A stretch of DNA of 64,000 bases from Quercus robur (lineage: Eukaryota; Streptophyta; Magnoliopsida; Fagales; Fagaceae), in contig NC_065536.1 of assembly GCF_932294415.1 (NCBI RefSeq), positions 7,190,474-7,254,473 on the forward strand, written 5' to 3'. The notes below the pieces were generated by a model. It searched no databases and was not told the origin of the DNA. It worked only from the letters and a program-made list of their open reading frames with translations. This document shows, in pieces, positions 1 to 9,938 of the stretch. Position 1 is the stretch's first letter. Each line of letters begins with the position of its first letter. The translations under genes and the position numbers were made by a program.

Positions 1-606
1 TCCACTGAAAAAGTCACCACAGCCATAGAAACTGAGAAACGCGCTTCCAAAAAAAAAAAAAAAAAAAAACGCAGACGCGTAAACGTGCTATCCAAAAGGG
101 TATTATGTGTGCGTTTGGTATGGCTTAATTTTTCCAGTTTATTTTACTATTCAGCTTATTTTTTATACTATTTATGAGTTTCATTGTACTATTTCAAGTA
201 ACTTTTACCTTTATTTATAGTACTTTCAGCAAAAAAATTTTAGTTTCAACAAAATAAGCGGATCTCAAACAAACTCTATATGTCAAAATAAAATGAAATA
301 AATTAAAAAAAAAAATTGAGACTCATCTGAGCTCAAAATAAAGATGTTGTGAAAATATTGTGAGATTTTATTGTATCCTTATTTTTTTTTTCTTTTTAAA
401 AGATAAGTGACAAAGTTGTTGTACATATTAAATGTTTAATGTCTTTATCTCTTTCCTTTTATTCCATAAGTTCTTTTGTTTACACTCATAATAAATTATT
501 AAGCTACTTTGCCAATAATCTTCCTGCTTAGGTGGATTGTAACTCAATTCAAAGTTTGTCCTCATCTTAGCTATTCCAAATTGGATTTTTGCACTGTAAG
601 GTGCTA
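1..606. other. AT-rich intergenic DNA with one MITE
   Basis: No credible gene. Poly-A runs and AT-rich sequence surround a MITE-like segment at 107-276, listed separately. Short ORFs here have no recognisable domain. Confidence 0.6.
107..276. mobile_element. MITE-like element (hAT-type ends)
   Basis: A 170-bp non-coding segment begins GTGTGCGTTTGGTATGGC and ends with the near-complement of that sequence (CGGATCTCAAACAAACTC). About two thirds of 24 terminal bases pair. The interior is AT-rich and non-coding, as in plant MITEs whose ends carry a GTTTGG core. No target duplication was resolved, so the superfamily is inferred. Confidence 0.45.
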
Positions 607-914
607 AAAGCACTCACATTAATGTGGTTATTACAATAGCCGTGTAAGTTTATATAGACATTATTCATTTTTCATTTAGTTTTTTATTTTCTTTTTATGT
701 ATCTTGAGTATAAAGAAAGAGAGTTAAAAATGGTTATTGTTTGTGCAGAAAGAGAAATTTTTTTTAAAAAATTTGATATTTTAGTAAAATATAATATGAA
801 ATAAATAATCTAATGTGGTGTGTTTTGAAAAGTGAGTATGTAAAATAGAAAATGTATGTTCTTATGTTAAAATAGACATAAATTTTTTCATGACCGAACG
901 GATGCAAATGCTCT
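607..914. mobile_element. MITE with AGAGCA-type ends (family shared with 3283-4279)
   Basis: The left end reads AAAGCACTCACATTAATG and the right end is the near-complement of AGAGCATTTGCATCCG. The right 110 bp (gtgtgttttgaaaagtg, gtaaaatagaaaatg, aaaatagacataaattt) closely match the right end of the larger element at 3283-4279, so the two are one family. Non-coding; no target duplication was resolved. Confidence 0.5.
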
Positions 915-2176
915 AATTTTGAGATTGTTTGGTCTCTTAGTACTATTTGGCACTTTGCCTTTTTGGTGTACTTTTGTGGGTGGCCTTCTATAATATTTCC
1001 TTTATTCAACCAAAAAAAAAAGTCTATTTATTATATTTTATTTTTATATTAAAATACATTGTGTTTAAATAAGAAGTTAAAAAAAAAAAAAAAAACCATT
1101 TTCTCAAACGGCTGCTACTCCTAGTGTGTGTATATATTAGATATTTTATTTTCATTAATTTATTTTAATTAGAAAATAAATTGACTAAAAATACAATTAT
1201 ACATTGGAAATTAAAAAAAAAAAAAAATCAGAAACCAAAATTTTATTTTGGAAATAAATTTAAGTCTTAAAAAGACAAAAGCTTTTTTTAAAGAAATTGG
1301 ACGAAAGCTAACCTAAAATGTAAACCAAACTTATAAATTATACCAAAAAAGGCTTATAAGATAAGGAACAATCTATATTAAGTTTTCACATATTATAGAA
1401 AATAAAAATATCAAATGATATTCTAATGATACTGTATTCATGTCTATATTCAAACCCTATCTCTATTCATCTATTATTTAGCTGTAAAAATATATAGCAT
1501 CAAAAGCTCTATAACTCAACTGGTTATCCTCTCAACAATGGTAATCATTTTTTTTTTTTTTTGGTTGAATTATAAAACTTATATATTATTAATAAATAGG
1601 ACAAGATGGGAGACAATTCAACATATGTACAATGTTTTATGTTCCAACGCAACATACCACTCACTAGTTTTTTTATGTTGTCGGTTTACTTGCGCTATTT
1701 TGTTTCGTGGCTTTCATTTTTAAAGACTATTCAACATAAATTTTCTCGCGGTTTTTTCTTTTGTGGTTGTATCTTTTCGAGGGATTGGGATTGGCTGGTT
1801 GGGTTCAAAAGTCCATACTCGGTTCTCACGCGCCTTGTGGGACCCTTTTTTTTGTTGTTTTTGTCAGTTTCTAATTTGGGATTTATTGGACAATGTGAGT
1901 GGTCCCATAATGCGTAGGATTAGAGATTCAGATCTGATTGATTTTAGGAAAGTGCGACAAAGATTGAAGTGGAGGATATGATCCCCTCGTATATTTCATT
2001 ATTTCTCTTTTATTTTATTTTTTTCGGTGTAATGGAGGATAGGAATATGATACTCTTAGTTGCTTTCATTAAAAAAAAAAAAAATGATACTCTTCGATGC
2101 TTGAATTTGAAAATAATATTTTTTACCAGATTTTATGTGGCAGATTATTACTATTTTTTTAAAGAAAATTTTAATT
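915..2176. other. AT-rich intergenic DNA
   Basis: Several A/T homopolymers occur. A short tRNA-like stretch (ctcaactggttatcc, about 1515-1530) may be a SINE fragment. The overlapping open frames at 1538-1981 begin in a poly-T run, have no domain, and are probably chance. Confidence 0.5.
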
Positions 2177-2311
2177 TATGGCATCCGCTTTTGATAATAA
2201 CTTTTTATCATCAGACCAAAATACCAATCGGTTTCTGATGTAGACAAGGATTAAACCCCAGATTTCTTATTTAACCATAAGAGATTTTACCAGTTGAGTT
2301 AATTAGAACCC
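2177..2311 (-). mobile_element. tRNA-derived SINE
   Basis: Read on the minus strand, the element opens with a tRNA-like head (aactcaactggtaaaatc as box A, gggtttaatccttg as degraded box B). It continues through ccgattggtattttggtctg and a tgataaaaagttattatc segment to gcggatgcca. This order matches a widespread angiosperm SINE layout as I remember it. A second partial copy of the body lies at 62600-62720. The 3' tail is not clear. Confidence 0.55.
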
Positions 2312-2919
2312 ACTACTAATTGTTATTCGTTGTTAAAAAAGTAATTTCAGAAGTGGGGTCAAATTAGAATTAATAATAACTTACCATCTATGATAAGGTC
2401 TCAATAGTTTATATAATTTATTTTAGAAGTGTTAAATTGGTATGTAATTGATATTAATAAAAGTTGTATATATAATAGATTTATGTAAATAACAAATTAT
2501 CACATCAACAAATGAGCATTTTCTTCTCACCTAAATTCTTTATTTGATGACATAAAATTATATTCTTTATTTGACAAAAAAAAATTATACTCGTTGAAAT
2601 AACAAGAAACCTATACTTTTAAAGATGGTTGGCCAATATACTATAGGTTACAAAAGGTCTATACCATTTTCTCTAACTTGTTTTTCGTGTATGTGTTCTA
2701 TAATGACATCATTACTTGACGACGAAGGGATTGTTTATCACTTATCAAAGTACTTTAAATAGATATTAATATTGAATATTTTGGTTAGATTTTTTGAGTA
2801 AGTAGGAATGGTATAAGAAATGAATTAATCTTTTTAAAGCTTATTTTGATACGTCCCAAAAACAAATGCAAGACACTCAACATAGAATTGATCAAGAGAG
2901 CAAACATTTCAGTTTGTAA
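2312..2919. other. AT-rich intergenic DNA
   Basis: No gene, TIR pair or LTR could be supported in this stretch. Confidence 0.5.
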
Positions 2920-3059
2920 GTTTCATTTTCATGTACCGGGCCTTGTAGCCCAAGTGATACCCGATTTACCATGAAACTGTTAGCTCGGGAGTTCAAGCCC
3001 CCGCACCCGCATAAACAATTACCTAGCAAAAAAAAAAAAAAAGGTTTCATTTTCATGTA
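2920..3059 (+). mobile_element. Complete SINE with 16-bp target site duplication
   Basis: The 108-bp body (2936-3043) begins ccgggccttgtagccc, carries box A-like tagcccaagtgatacc and box B-like gagttcaagcccccg, and ends in an A15 tail. It is flanked by perfect copies of GTTTCATTTTCATGTA at 2920-2935 and 3044-3059. Such a long A-tail-adjacent duplication is the hallmark of LINE-mediated SINE insertion. The perfect duplication implies a fairly recent event. Confidence 0.85.
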
Positions 3060-3206
3060 AACACATATATTAGCAAAAAAAGAAGATAAAACACCTATTT
3101 TTATATGTGTTTATATGTAAACATCTATTTTTATAGGTGTTTTATCTTATTAGTAAGTTATAAAACAAGTATCATGGATTCAAACTCTATCCATCCTAAA
3201 GTTGGA

Positions 3207-3207
<1 letters not shown>

Positions 3208-3250
<43 letters not shown>
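3208..3250. repeat. (TA)n(GA)n compound microsatellite
   Basis: About 11 TA units are followed by about 9 GA units, just left of the clathrin-carrying element. Confidence 0.9.
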
Positions 3251-3282
3251 AATAATTTTTATAGAAGAGCTTGTTGTACTAA

Positions 3283-4279
3283 GAGCAACCACATCAGCTC
3301 ATTTATAGTCTTCTAAAATAGAAAAAAGTGCAAATTTTACATATTTTGAGCAAAAAAACACCCATATCAGTAGGTGTAAAAATGTGTAAAGATGTGTAAA
3401 TATTTCCATGAGTTACAGTAACCGTGTATATTTACACAGTTATTGTAGCTCGTTTATCTATTAATTTATTATTTATTTCTCTCTCCTCACCTCACTTTCT
3501 CCTTTTCAGCTTCTACTTTGACCTCTCTCTCTGGTCCCTCAGTCCCTCAGTCCAGCCTCCTCCATTCCCTGAGAGCGAAGCCTTCCTCAAGCTCCATCTC
3601 CATGGGAGGGGGCGAAATTGAATTGTCTGATCTAGGAAACCCTCCATTGAAGTCCTCACCTATCACTTCATCGGCGTAGATCTCCGAGACTGGCTGCGAC
3701 ACGAATGCATCATCTCCAGCAGAGAAAGAGGTGTCGTTGTTGCTGTGGAAGATCGGTGAATTAGTGGCCGAGTCCTTGAGTGGGTCAAAGTTGGCAAAAT
3801 GAGTTACGGCGAACAAGTCGAATCGCTGGGAGAGTTTGATTATTAGGTTGTTTGATTGGTGTCTTTTAGTGAGTCAATGTCGTTTTTGTTTAATGTCGTC
3901 AATGGTGGCTGGTGGCTAGGTGTGGGTGATTTTGGGTTTGTGTTGGGTTTGTAGCTTGATGAAGAAGACCGTGGTTGGCTGGGTGTGGGTGATTTTGTTG
4001 AAGAATGGGTGTGGGTGTGGCTCGACGGATTTTGTTGAAGGGTGGTGGGCTGGGTGTGGGTGTGGCTTGACGAAGAAGACGAGTTTGTGAGTTTGTTCCA
4101 GAGAGGAGAGGGAAGGAAATAATAATAAAAATGTAATAAGATTGAATATTTTATTGAATAAATGTGTAGAATATATAAACTGATGTGGGTGTTTTGTAAA
4201 AGTGGATGTGTAAAATAGAAAAAGTAGGTTTTTTCTTACAAAATAGACAAAAAATTTGCATGAACTGATGTAGTTGCTT
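3283..4279. mobile_element. TIR element carrying a captured clathrin light chain fragment (Pack-type)
   Basis: The left end GAGCAACCACATCAGCTCAT pairs with the right end: reverse complement AAGCAACTACATCAGTTCAT, about 17 of 20 identical. The right arm matches the smaller MITE at 607-914. The element is about 1 kb and contains a host-gene-derived segment (3547-3837) plus GT-rich repeats (gggtgtgggtgtggc, 3910-4080). A mobile element with an internal gene fragment resembles Pack-MULE-like or Pack-hAT-like elements. No target duplication was resolved, so the superfamily is open. Confidence 0.55.
3547..3837 (-). pseudogene. Clathrin light chain fragment (5' exon-like)
   Basis: Clathrin light chain coats vesicles by binding the clathrin heavy chain hub. 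The open minus-strand frame carries an acidic N-terminal region and a close match to the plant family's conserved segment. Recognisable stretches are SQRFD, NFDPLKDSATNSPIF, DDAFVSQPVSEIY, and the block SPPPMEMELEEGFALREW followed by RR, after which a stop replaces the long heavy-chain-binding helix. The true gene would continue for well over 100 residues, so only the N-terminal part is present. There is no clear ATG at the homologous start. It lies inside a TIR-bounded element, which suggests capture rather than decay in place. Identification is from remembered family sequence; I could not align it. Confidence 0.7.
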
Positions 4280-4325
4280 AAGTCCTTACTTAAGTGTGAA
4301 AGGATAGTTTCAACATGACTTATAC

Positions 4326-4371
4326 CCTCCCCCCCCCCCCCCTCCCCCCCCCCCCAAAAAAAAAAAAAAAC
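4326..4371. repeat. C-rich tract followed by A-tract
   Basis: About 30 nt of almost pure C with one T interruption is followed by about 15 A. It could form an i-motif or G-quadruplex, or it may be an assembly-sensitive homopolymer. Confidence 0.85.
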
Positions 4372-7207
4372 ATAAAAAAAAAAAAAGCAAACGTGTTATC
4401 ACATTCAGTCATTCACTATATTTATGACTTGTGTTGTGTGCTTTATATGTTAAATCTAACTATAAGTCTACTAACTCAATTTTATATTATATATATTTTT
4501 TACAACATGTTTGAGATACTGTCCTGTGATTGGTGCATGATAAAAGTTGTGTTAATAGTGAGTGTGAGTTCATGAAAAATGTGGTATTGCACCAATCATG
4601 ACATTACACCGTATAATTAAATTGCGATAAAAATTGTGTTCTAGCTAGTAGCCTAGCATTTTTCTCTAAACTCTTGTACCGGTTCATTTATACTTGACCA
4701 CTGTGATTTGATATGTTAAAATAGATGGAATGTGGTAGGAAGGAAGTATGATGCAGCATGTTTAAGACGAGAGCAATGATCCAAATGCTTTGTTAGTGTG
4801 GAAACAAATATATGATTGCATGTTTGAAAATTTTGTAGGAAGAAGCGTGCAGGCTTCATCATTTCAAACTAGGTTTTAATTTGTGAGTGCATTTCATGGT
4901 TGTAAATGCAATAAAGTGGCATGGGAACAAAACCTTTTGTGCTGTATTGGCAAGAGCTTTTTGGCTGGTGTTGGAAGTTTTAGTCGATCATTCAACTACC
5001 ATCACCCACGTTTCGATTTTATAACTGTGTAGGACTCATATATTGTAAGTTGTAGGACGTATGTATCCGATAAATAAGATACCTTAGCTTATCCGCAACA
5101 ACACTGACAACAAAATCATCCACTATTTTTTTTTTTTTTTTTTTTGAGTTATACAAAAACTCCCACTTAACTAAAAATGCCTCCCAAAAAAAAAAAAAAA
5201 AACATAAAACTATTTTTCGTCTATATATCCAAAACCAAATGATATTAATGCATGATAATTTGACAATATATTTTTCAAGATATTATTGAATATGTTAAAG
5301 GTTAAAGAAATATGGAATTCAATTCCCGTCTACGTCAAAAAATTGAAAACCTATAAGTATTTTAGTTTGATGATAATAAGCATAATTATCAAAAACGGAC
5401 ACTATAAATTAAAACCCTATAAAAAAAATAGACCTTGTTATTATTTTAATAGCCGGTATCTTAAGCCTTGAATGCATATTGCATATACTTATCTTACATG
5501 CACATAAAACCAATATATTTAGTAATCATACATGCACGTGAGAAATGCACAACATGCCAAAAAAAAAGAAAAGGAGATTCTCTTGTGTACCATGGTCCAT
5601 GGGAGATTAATTATACAAGTGTTTTTCCGCCCCAAGAATAAGAGTGGTCTTTAGAGGATGGTTCCATATCCCTTCCTAGAAATTTCTACGAAGGGCCTTA
5701 GAAATGACCTTTTCCATTAAAAAAAAAAAAAAAACCTTTTTCCATCATGGACCCAGTTGTTTACGTGGTCTCATTAGCACCTGATTTTTTCTTTCTATGT
5801 GATTGGTTTAACAGACAGAACTATCACATTTCTTGGTCTTTTTTATTATTTTTTTCCCTTTCTTTTTTTTTTTTCCTTATGAAAGGGGGTTATATTCCTT
5901 AAAAAAGAAGGGCCCTTTATTAATTTTATATATATTCTCAAAAAATTATTCACATTTTTATCATATTGTTCAAATTTTGAAATACTTTGAGATGTCCAAT
6001 ATTTAGCAAAAAAAAAAAAAAAAAAGGATGTCCGATAGGTTTTCTTTGTGTGGTTATCTAATAGAGGTACCAGTGACTACAACATCTTTTAAATTGCGTT
6101 GAGCAATTCGGTTATGATTTTCTCTTTCAATTTCGATTCTCAAGTTTCTTTTACTAATAATTCTCATCAAAGCCATCTCTACGCAAAATCATGAAAAGAT
6201 AATTTGACTCCTCTTTTTTCTCCAATCTTTAATTCTAAAAGTGGTTGGAAAAGTTTCTCATTAATGTTATTGTGTGCACAAGTCTAGTCCATTGATCGAT
6301 GCCTATTGGCAAGTAAAGAATTTCATCCCTGCAATACTTATTGACAAATCCATTTTCTTTTCAAAGTGTGCTGATGCTGAGTTTATTCCAAGTCATGTAA
6401 TGTAGCTATTGCCCAATGATTATGTATGCTCACTTGATTAAAGAGATCTTGTTGCTTCTGATTATTGTCATTTCTTGGGAGTTTACATCTGTGCATAGAA
6501 ATGAGAATGGGGGTAACTCAATAGTTACTTTTGTTTGTTTGTTTTTTATTTTTGGTTTAACAAAATATGAAGAATTATAGTTTTTCCATTTAGCTCCACA
6601 CTTTCTTTCATTGTAACTTATTTACTGTTTTAAAATTTACTAATAAATAGCATCAGATATTATTATTATTATTTATTTGTATTATTAAATTATTATTTCT
6701 TAAATTATATATGGCATTGCCAATTTAGTCACTTAAACTTTGGTACTGTATGAGGCTATTAGAATCATATGATTTTGCGATCTTACTTTGTTCAAATGAT
6801 TCAAATCACAAAGATTAATAGAGAAGTAAGATTGGAGTAAAATCGACAATTTTACTAAGATTAGTGGAATTAGTATGATCACACCATCCAAGCATTTGTA
6901 GGCCTTTTCCCCTTCATTTGAAATAAATAATTTTGAACGATTTTTACTGGATTTAAATTATTTAAGTGATTAACCAATCTATTAAACATTTATGATCAAA
7001 GTATCTCACTTCACTCTTCAAGCATAAGCTCTAGTCTTCCACTCCTAGAGTGCAACTCATTCATCCTTAGTTGATACATGCATCTACTCCTTTACATTGA
7101 GGAAGACTCCACAAGTTTGGAGTCCTTACGAGGTCATTTCTCATGTGAGAGGGTGGATACATGTATTGGATATACATAAATGAGTAAGACTGAGGTACAA
7201 TGCTTAG
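4372..7207. other. AT-rich intergenic DNA
   Basis: No recognisable gene or intact transposon. Several poly-A/T runs (5130-5150, 5186-5202, 6010-6026) may be tails of unrecognised retroelements. The last 150 bases may already belong to the truncated gypsy element A, but I could not place its edge. Confidence 0.45.
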
Positions 7208-7741
7208 ATGTTGTTCCTTAGGTTGACGCAAATGGTCTCGGACCTCAAGGTGCAGCTGCTACAGGCAAAGGAGGCGGTTCGTTTGGCCAAGGATGCGGCT
7301 GAGGCTGCGGTGGCAGCCTCCTATAAGCGCGGAGTGGCGGATACTGAAACCAGGCTGACTGAGGAGGTGGCTGTGGTTTGTAGGGACTACGTCACCGAGT
7401 CCTGGGGAGTAGCCTTGGATCGAGCAGCAGTTCCTACGGACTCTGACCTTAGAAGGATCGAGAATATCTTCTTCCCTAAGGATATTCGCGAGATTCTAGG
7501 TTCGGATACCCCTGAGGAGCCCCCTTCCGCCCCAACCATTATTCCCGATCCCATCATACCTGAAAGGAAAGTGGGGAACAAGGAGGTACAGCCACCAGCC
7601 AAGGACAAGTTGCCTGAGGACGCCCTCACTATAAAGGACATTGTTGTGCAAGCCAAGGAGGCCAAACCCAAACCTACAGCAGGAGGTGACCGTCCTGAGG
7701 CTGAGGACCCTGCAAAAAGCTCAACCCAGGATAAGGCTTAG
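7208..7741 (+). pseudogene. C-terminal exon of the antisense gene of gypsy element A
   Basis: An open frame ending in TAG encodes a coiled-coil-like stretch rich in A, E, K and L (LKVQLLQAKEAVRLAKDAAE), then a segment with FFPKDIREIL, then a Pro/Glu-rich tail. It sits antisense to gag-pol at the 3' side of the pol gene, beyond the tandem array, exactly where the younger element B has the last coiled-coil exon of its antisense gene. The first ATG is probably inside an intron: an acceptor-like ttccttag precedes gttgacgcaaatgg. Upstream exons with the Transposase_28-like region are missing, so this is a remnant. Its function is unknown. Confidence 0.6.
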
Positions 7742-7837
7742 GACATTAGTGTAGGGCTTCTCTTGTAGTTATTTTGTTTTGTTTTTCATTTCCTTAGCTT
7801 TTGTTAATGTTTGTGTAAGGTTGAATTTAATCAACCA

Positions 7838-8916
7838 TGTGTTGGCTTTATTCCATGACAAATTTGCTTGTAATATAGCACTTAGAAACCTTGTATTTAG
7901 GTGGGAATCATGTAAGGGTAGTGTGTGAGAGAGTGTGAAGAAATGCTCAAGACAGTGCAGTGAAGCAGAGACTCGCGGCTAGGACTTGCGGGTGGCTCGC
8001 GGCTTGCAAGCCGCCAAAAGTTGCTCACGTGCAGAGCATGCAGGGGAGCTGAACAGTCACGCCACCTGGAGCACTACACGACAAAAATCCAGACTGGCCA
8101 TTAAGTTAGCTCGCGACTTGAACTCGCAACTCAGTCAAGTCGCGAGGTCAAGTCTCCAGCCAGCCCTGTTTTTGGAAAAACTGACTCTTCGTATTCCATT
8201 CTCACACCTGTATAAATACCTCTCATTCCCACAAGATATGTGTGGCTATTCAGAAAGAAAAACCTTAAGAGAGGTTTCTTCAAAACACCCACCCAATTAG
8301 AGAGAGCTACTCATTCTTAGAGAGAAATCTTTGTAGTCTCTTCTCATTCCCTCTCTCATTGTCATACCTATTGAGAGGAGATTTCTATCCAAACACTACC
8401 CACACCCATTTAGAGTGTTGAGTGTTTTTGGAGTTTTGGGAAGCATTGGAAGATGCCAAGGATGGCGGATGCTATGGTCTAGTAGCGGAATCCGGTAAGC
8501 TAGAAAAGAAAAAGGTTCGGCGCAATCTCGTTGAAGCAAGAAGCTTGGAGGGCTTAGGTACATCGGGTAGATTAGGCTTGGAGGGTCTATTGCTGTTCAT
8601 GTATCCCAACTACATTTTCTAGTGGATTATTGACCGCTTGGAGGGCGGCGGAGAGGTTTTACGCCGAGGGCTTCGGTTTCCTCTTCGATAACACATCGTG
8701 TGTTGTCCTTGTGTTTGCATCTCTCTTCCCTTTATCTTTGCCTTTTATTTCCTGCTGTGGATGTGATTTATAATTGGCTTAGATTGATTTCCAATTCTGT
8801 TTATAGCTTATGTTCATTTTCCGCACACTAGTTGTTTGTCATAAAGCTTGAATTGGTTATTTTGTTTTTGGGGGTCTAAACGTTCAAGGGTGTTTATACA
8901 CGTTTTTGAACTTTCA
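7838..8916 (+). mobile_element. Copia-type LTR (probable solo LTR)
   Basis: A 1.08-kb segment begins TGTGTTGGCTTTATTCCATG and ends GAACTTTCA. A second, diverged copy at 29691-30719 has the same start, end and internal order: TATAAATACC promoter (about 8211), agagagaaa leader, acccacaccca, gcttggagggct repeats, and cgataacac followed by tgtgtttgcatctctcttc. No internal region or primer binding site adjoins it. It interrupts element A between the antisense exon and the tandem array. I could not find a target duplication. ORFs at 7986-8300 and 8422-8622 are part of the LTR and not genes. Confidence 0.7.
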
Positions 8917-9096
8917 GTTTGTAAGATGATGCATCTCGGAGCTTAATGAATGATATAATTTCTTCTTTGAACTTCATTTTACTGTTTCCATTTTTGTCTT
9001 CATTGTGAATGAATTTTGACTGTGTTACTAGACCTCCAAGGATAACCCATTACTCGTAGTTTAAGTAATACGGCTAAGTATGAATGAGAGGATAGT

Positions 9097-9916
9097 GACT
9101 AATTTCCCCCAAGCCCGTGGTTCGAGGTGCCACGCAGGATTTGGGTTCTGTTTAGCACTTAGTTAAATGACATAGTGATTAATTTCCCCCAAGCCTGTGG
9201 TCCGAGGAGCCACGCAGGACTTGAGTTCTGTTTAACACTTAGATAAAACTGCGTAGTGGTTAATTTTCCCCAAGCCTGTGGTCCGAGGAGCCACGCAGGA
9301 CTTGGGTTCTGTTTAACACTTAGATAAAATGACACAACGATTAATTTCCCCCAAGCCTGTGGTCCGAGGAGCCACACAGGACTTGGGTTCTGTTTAACAC
9401 TTAGATAAAAACTGCGTAGTGGTTAATTTCCCCCAAGGCTGTGGTCCGAGGAGTCACGCATGACTTGGGTTTTGTTTAACATTTAAATAAAAACTGCGTA
9501 GTGGTTAATTTCTCCCAAGCTTGTGGTCCGAGGAGCCACGAAGGACTTGGGTTCTGTTTAACACTTAGATAAAAACTGCGTAGTGACTAATTTCCCCCAA
9601 GCCTGTGGTTCGAGGAACTATGCAGGACTTGGGTTATGTTTAACACTTAGATAAAAATTGCATAGTTGTTAATTTCCCCTAAGCCTGTGGTCTGAGGAGC
9701 CACGCAGGACTTGGGTTCTGTTTAACACTTAGATAAAAACTGCGTAGTGGTTAATTTCCTCCAAGCCTGCGGTCTGAGGAGTCACGCGGGACTTGGGTTC
9801 TATTTGACACTTAGATAAAAACTGTGTAATGGCTAATTTCCCCCAAGCTTGTGGTCCGAGGAGCTACGCAGGACTTGGGTTCTGTTTAATTCTTGAATAA
9901 AAATGCATGGTGGGTA
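9097..9916. repeat. 82-bp tandem array with hairpin core (element A)
   Basis: About ten diverged copies of an 82-bp unit (ttaatttcccccaagcctgt, ggtccgaggagccacgcagg, acttgggttctgtttaacac, ttagataaaaactgcgtagtgg). Within each unit CCCAAG-CCTG-TGG faces CCA-CGCAGG-A-CTTGGG across a short tccgagga loop, so each copy can fold into a hairpin. The array lies between the end of pol and the antisense exon, as in element B. Confidence 0.9.
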
Positions 9917-9938
9917 ATACCAAGAGTACGAACTTTCA

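Noticed and set aside
1538-2238. Overlapping plus-strand open frames
   Set aside because: No domain, they begin in homopolymer T, and the composition is Phe/Leu-rich from AT-rich DNA.
9097-9916. CRISPR-like array or coding repeat
   Set aside because: Contiguous 82-bp satellite units. The open frame across three of them on the minus strand is a by-product of repetition.
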